A stretch of DNA of 16,916 nt from CAYLZW01 sp964388085 (GTDB taxonomy: Bacteria > Myxococcota > UBA727 > CAYLZW01). This document shows positions 14,286 through 16,916 of this stretch, in pieces (position 1 is the stretch's first letter; every line of letters begins with the position of its first letter). Made by a program: the position numbers and the translations under genes. The notes under the pieces were generated by a model. It worked only from the letters and a program-made list of their open reading frames with translations. It was not told the DNA's origin and did no database searches. Location: the NCBI GenBank assembly GCA_964388085.1, contig CAYLZW010000109.1:1-16916 (forward strand). Direction: 5' to 3'.

Positions 14286-15559
14286 CGTCGTGGTGGGCGC
14301 TCCTGTTGCTGGCCGGCAGCGCGCTCAGCGCCACGCCGGTGCGGCTCAGCGCCGACGATGCCGTCGAGCGCGCGATCTCGACGCACCCACGCGTCATGCT
14401 CATGCAGGAGCGGGTGCGAGAGGAGGAGGCCGTGCGCGAAGGCGCGCTCGTCCTCGAGAACCCGGAGCTGCGCGTCCGTCATCACGCGCCCGGCAAGCTG
14501 TTCGGGCCGCTCTGGGGTGAGCCCGTCGACGAGTTTCCCTTCGACAGCGCGCGCGCCGATCTGCGCTGGAAGCCGCCCCCCCTCGAGAGCTTCGGTCCGC
14601 TGCAGGCCTATGGCGACCACCGCGTGCAGCGCGGCCTGGCCGAGCTCGAGGAGGCGCGGCTGTTGCTTGCCGAGGAGATCCGCCTGTCGCACGCGCGGCT
14701 TTTGAACCTGGCGCGCCGGGTCAAGCTCTCGGGAGAGGCCGCGGCGCTGTCCGCGCGCGCGAGCGAGCTCACCGAGCGCTCGCGCGAGGCGCGCATCGCC
14801 ACCGGGCTCGCCGTGAGCCTGGCACGGCTCGAGGCCCTCGACGCGGTGGCCGAGCGCGAGCGCGTGCGGAGCGAGTACGAGGACGAGCTCGTCCGCCTGC
14901 GAGGCTTCGTCGGCCTCGGCCCCACGGACGAGGTGGCGCTCGTCGAGCCGGCCGTGTCGCTCTGTCGCGTGCCAACGGTCAGCGTCGAGCAGCTCGTACA
15001 GCAGGCCGTGTCCTCCTCACCACGCCTGCGCGCGCTCGAGCAGGAGGTCCTCGCCGAGGAGGCCCGCGGGACGGGGGTCGCGCTGACGCGCGTGCCGTGG
15101 TTCGACTTTCTGCAGGTGAGCGCCGTCGGCGGCGATCGCAACGACGAGCCTACCGTCGGCTTCGCGGCGAGCTTCGTCCTGCCGCTGCTCGACTGGCAGC
15201 TGAGCGAGTCGAAGCGCATCGACGCCAAGCGCGCGCGTCTCGTCGCCGAGCGCGAGGCGGAGCGCCGTGTGCTCGCGACGCTCGTGCGCCGCGCCGTCGA
15301 GGACCTGCGCCAGAAGGCCGCGCTGGTGGCGCTGTACGACAACGCACAGGGCGAGGTGCTCGACGAGGGGCTCCAGCAGGTGACGCGCGCGCTCGAGGTC
15401 GGCGAGGTGAACGCGAACGAGGTGGCGCTGGTGGGCGCCCGCACCGTGCGCGCGCAGCGGGATGCGCTCGAGGCGGCGCTCGGCTGCGACGAGGCCGCCA
15501 TCCACCTCGACCGCCTGCTCGGCGGACCCATGAGCGCCCGCTTCCTGAACGCCCCTTGA
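14282..15559 (+). CDS. TolC-like outer membrane factor
   Basis: The 425-residue product has a signal peptide (MTSWWALLLLAGSALSA, cleavage near residue 17) and two repeats of the outer-membrane efflux protein fold. The first starts at LSADDAVERAISTHPRV and contains long helices around 110-215. The second starts at VSVEQLVQQAVSSSPRLRALEQEV (about 236) and has strand-like PTVGFAASFVLPLLDWQ (about 287-303), then helices to the end. It lacks the lipobox of many relatives and is slightly short for the family. It should form a trimeric outer-membrane and periplasmic tunnel that docks on the adaptor encoded just upstream. The GTG start at 14282 overlaps the adaptor stop, so the pair is coupled. The substrate is not known from this sequence. 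Confidence 0.86.
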   Translation: MTSWWALLLLAGSALSATPVRLSADDAVERAISTHPRVMLMQERVREEEAVREGALVLENPELRVRHHAPGKLFGPLWGEPVDEFPFDSARADLRWKPPPLESFGPLQAYGDHRVQRGLAELEEARLLLAEEIRLSHARLLNLARRVKLSGEAAALSARASELTERSREARIATGLAVSLARLEALDAVAERERVRSEYEDELVRLRGFVGLGPTDEVALVEPAVSLCRVPTVSVEQLVQQAVSSSPRLRALEQEVLAEEARGTGVALTRVPWFDFLQVSAVGGDRNDEPTVGFAASFVLPLLDWQLSESKRIDAKRARLVAEREAERRVLATLVRRAVEDLRQKAALVALYDNAQGEVLDEGLQQVTRALEVGEVNANEVALVGARTVRAQRDALEAALGCDEAAIHLDRLLGGPMSARFLNAP

Positions 15560-15579
15560 GGCGGCGTGAGACACCTTCG

Positions 15580-15594
15580 GGAGCGAACCGCTCC
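15580..15594. repeat. Short perfect hairpin after the TolC-like gene
   Basis: GGAGCG (15580-15585) and CGCTCC (15589-15594) form a 6-bp perfect stem with loop AAC, 21 bp after the stop codon of the TolC-like gene and 34 bp before the PilZ start. No T tract follows, so it could be a weak transcript end or an operator for the PilZ promoter. Confidence 0.35.
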
Positions 15595-15601
15595 GCTGGC
15601 G

Positions 15602-15607
15602 TAGAGT
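15602..15607 (+). promoter_or_regulatory. -10 element of a probably leaderless PilZ transcript
   Basis: TAGAGT fits the TAnnnT pattern of a -10 box and ends six bases before the ATG, so transcription would start at or next to the initiation codon. No purine-rich ribosome site exists in that space. No clear -35 is visible. Confidence 0.4.
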
Positions 15608-15613
15608 GGCGCC

Positions 15614-15958
15614 ATGACAGACGAGCGTCGTCGACATCCGCGCGTGAAGCTCAACATGCTCGTGCAGTTTCGCCTGCAGAGCTACGAACACTTCCTGACC
15701 GACTACGCGAGCGATCTCAGCAGCGGCGGCATGTTCTTGCGCACGCGCGAGCCGAAGCCGGAGGGGACGCTGCTCTACTTCCAGTTCACGACTCGTGACG
15801 GGGGCGCGCTCATCGAGGGGCTCGGTCGCGTCGTACGCGTGGTCGCGAAGGATGGCGGCGAGGACGCGCCCGCCGGCATGGGCATCGAGTTCGTCAACGT
15901 CGAGGAGCCCTCGCTCACGCGCATCCGCGACATCGTCGGCAAGCGCGTCTCACGCTAG
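15614..15958 (+). CDS. Single-domain PilZ protein, putative c-di-GMP receptor
   Basis: This 114-residue protein is one PilZ domain. The first binding motif is RRRHPR (residues 5-10, RxxxR type), and the second is DLSSGG (34-39, DxSxxG). The remainder follows a short family abundant in myxobacteria: FLTDYASDLSSGGMFLRT, then GRVVRVV and GMGIEFVNVEEP near the end. Both motifs needed to bind cyclic di-GMP are intact, so it is likely a c-di-GMP-responsive adaptor, cytoplasmic, with an unknown output. The start at ATG 15614 has no ribosome site, but a -10-like box sits six bases upstream, suggesting leaderless expression separate from the VTC operon. Its 3' end overlaps the 3' end of truA by 9 bp. 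Confidence 0.92.
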   Translation: MTDERRRHPRVKLNMLVQFRLQSYEHFLTDYASDLSSGGMFLRTREPKPEGTLLYFQFTTRDGGALIEGLGRVVRVVAKDGGEDAPAGMGIEFVNVEEPSLTRIRDIVGKRVSR

Positions 15959-16807
15959 GGCGCCGTCGTCGTTCGTGTCCGCGGGCGGCCAGGTCTCCGG
16001 CGTCACCGGGTAGCGCGGGAAGACCGCGCCGGGGGGGATGGCCGCGTGCGCGAGCGCGTCCGGGTAGTAGACCTCCTCGAGGAAGAGCCCGTGCGCGGGC
16101 GCCGTGACGCCGGCCTTGGTCCGATCGCGCGCGGCCAGCATGCGCTGCACGTCTTCGGGGGCGTGCCGGCCGCGGCCGACGTCGGTGAGCGTGCCCGCGA
16201 TGATGCGCACCTGGTTCCGGCAGAACGCGTTGCCGCGCACCTCGATCAGCACGCGCTCACCCGCCTGCCGGACCCCTACGAGCCAGAGGTAGCGGCGCGC
16301 GTGCGCCGCGTCGCAGTGCACGGAGCGGAAGCTCTCGAAGTCGTGCTCGCCGACGAGGAACGCCGCGCCCGCCTGCATGGCAGCGACGTCGAGCGCGCCC
16401 TTCACGTGCCAGCTCGTGCCGCCGTCGAAGGGGTCACGCGCCGCGCTCGTCAGCACCCGGTACAAGTAGCGCTTGCCGACGGAGTGGCGCTTGGCGTCGA
16501 ACGCGGCCGGCATCTCCTCGGCCGCGAGCACGCTGATGTCGTCCGGCAGGTTCGCGTTGAGCGCGAGCACCATGCGGCGCTGCGACACGCTCGACGAGAA
16601 CCTGCAGGACACCACCTGTCCGCGCGCGTGTACGCCGGCGTCCGTGCGGCCGGCGACGCGAGCGCCCACCGGCCCTCCGGCGAGCACCGCCAGGGCCCGC
16701 TCGAGCTCCTGCTGCACCGTGCGCTCGCCGGGCTGCGCCTGCCAGCCGGCGAACCTTCCGCCGTGGTACGCGAGCGTGAGTCGCCAGGTCGCGGTCATCC
16801 TCGTCAT
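15950..16807 (-). CDS. truA: tRNA pseudouridine synthase TruA
   Basis: TruA makes pseudouridine at tRNA positions 38-40. I start at ATG 16807 (285 residues; MTRMTATWRLTLAYHGGRF). ATG 16798 is equally possible, and the frame is open further upstream to the window edge, but TruA proteins normally begin just before LTLAYHG. Landmarks are FAGWQAQ, the catalytic motif GRTDAGVHARGQ with Asp56, YLYRVLT, FESFRS, and the C-terminal RNQVRIIAGTL. The last normally reads RNMVRxIVGTL, a mild deviation. The C-terminal tail after about residue 250 is proline-rich. No strong ribosome site marks the start. It converges on and overlaps the PilZ gene by 9 bp. Confidence 0.93.
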   Translation of the reverse strand: MTRMTATWRLTLAYHGGRFAGWQAQPGERTVQQELERALAVLAGGPVGARVAGRTDAGVHARGQVVSCRFSSSVSQRRMVLALNANLPDDISVLAAEEMPAAFDAKRHSVGKRYLYRVLTSAARDPFDGGTSWHVKGALDVAAMQAGAAFLVGEHDFESFRSVHCDAAHARRYLWLVGVRQAGERVLIEVRGNAFCRNQVRIIAGTLTDVGRGRHAPEDVQRMLAARDRTKAGVTAPAHGLFLEEVYYPDALAHAAIPPGAVFPRYPVTPETWPPADTNDDGALA

Positions 16808-16871
16808 CGGGCGCAGTCTGCCTGCTAGGGCGCGGCTGCGCGAGCGGCAGTCGACCGTTAGATCGTCCGCC

Positions 16872-16916
16872 ATGAGCGCTCGCGTCCTCGTCGTCGGCCG
16901 ACATGAGAACCTCACG
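16872..16916 (+). CDS. Start of a gene cut by the window edge, response-regulator-like opening
   Basis: ATG 16872 opens MSARVLVVGRHENLT and runs off the edge after 15 codons, divergent from truA. The opening resembles the first strand of receiver domains (xxILVVDDxxNL), but the usual acidic pair is replaced by Gly-Arg. No ribosome site is visible. TTAGAT at 16858-16863 lies close to the start, again suggesting a short or absent leader. Too little is present to name it. Confidence 0.35.
   Translation, partial: MSARVLVVGRHENLT

Noticed and set aside
1..16916. CRISPR arrays, insertion sequences, prophage or integrase genes
   Set aside because: No regularly spaced repeats, transposase or phage-like ORFs were seen on either strand.

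Overview
The window is about 17 kb of very GC-rich chromosome with tightly packed genes, many GTG starts and short overlaps. It looks like a myxobacterium (Myxococcota), possibly of the Polyangia side. This rests on the base composition, a PilZ protein of the short type that is heavily duplicated in Myxococcus, a PrkA kinase, and a Lys/Ala-rich exported protein. The taxonomic call is an inference; no marker gene was compared.

Layout. Positions 1-2182 (minus strand) hold the 5' part of prkA, cut by the window edge, preceded by a two-gene unit for a Lys-rich exported protein and a small lipoprotein that ends in a clear intrinsic terminator. Positions 2319-5312 (plus) hold tRNA-Leu(UAG), trigger factor and miaB, the last two 1 nt apart. 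Positions 5442-10490 (minus) hold a run read in the order transducer, DUF885 lipoprotein, tatB-like, tatC. miaB and tatC converge on a large inverted repeat. A small 2[4Fe-4S] ferredoxin (10674-10958, plus) diverges from the transducer gene.

After a 548-bp stretch without a convincing gene, but with a strong minus-strand terminator, comes the most interesting part (11507-15559, plus). It is an apparent operon of a VTC-type polyphosphate polymerase domain protein, a 33-codon bridging ORF, a DUF4956 membrane protein, an HlyD-type periplasmic adaptor and a TolC-like outer membrane factor. The VTC gene touches the bridging ORF, which touches the DUF4956 gene, each through an ATGA overlap. The adaptor and TolC genes share a GTGA overlap. 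No inner-membrane pump is encoded, so the DUF4956 protein is the only candidate inner-membrane partner. The operon may couple synthesis of an anionic polymer (polyphosphate or similar) to an envelope-spanning conduit. That is a hypothesis from gene order only.

The right end has an apparently leaderless PilZ gene, convergent with truA (9-bp overlap), and the first 15 codons of a gene reading off the edge.

Housekeeping translation and RNA-modification genes (tig, miaB, truA, tRNA) are interleaved with envelope functions (Tat export, VTC operon, lipoproteins). I see no phage, insertion sequence, CRISPR array or other sign of recent transfer.
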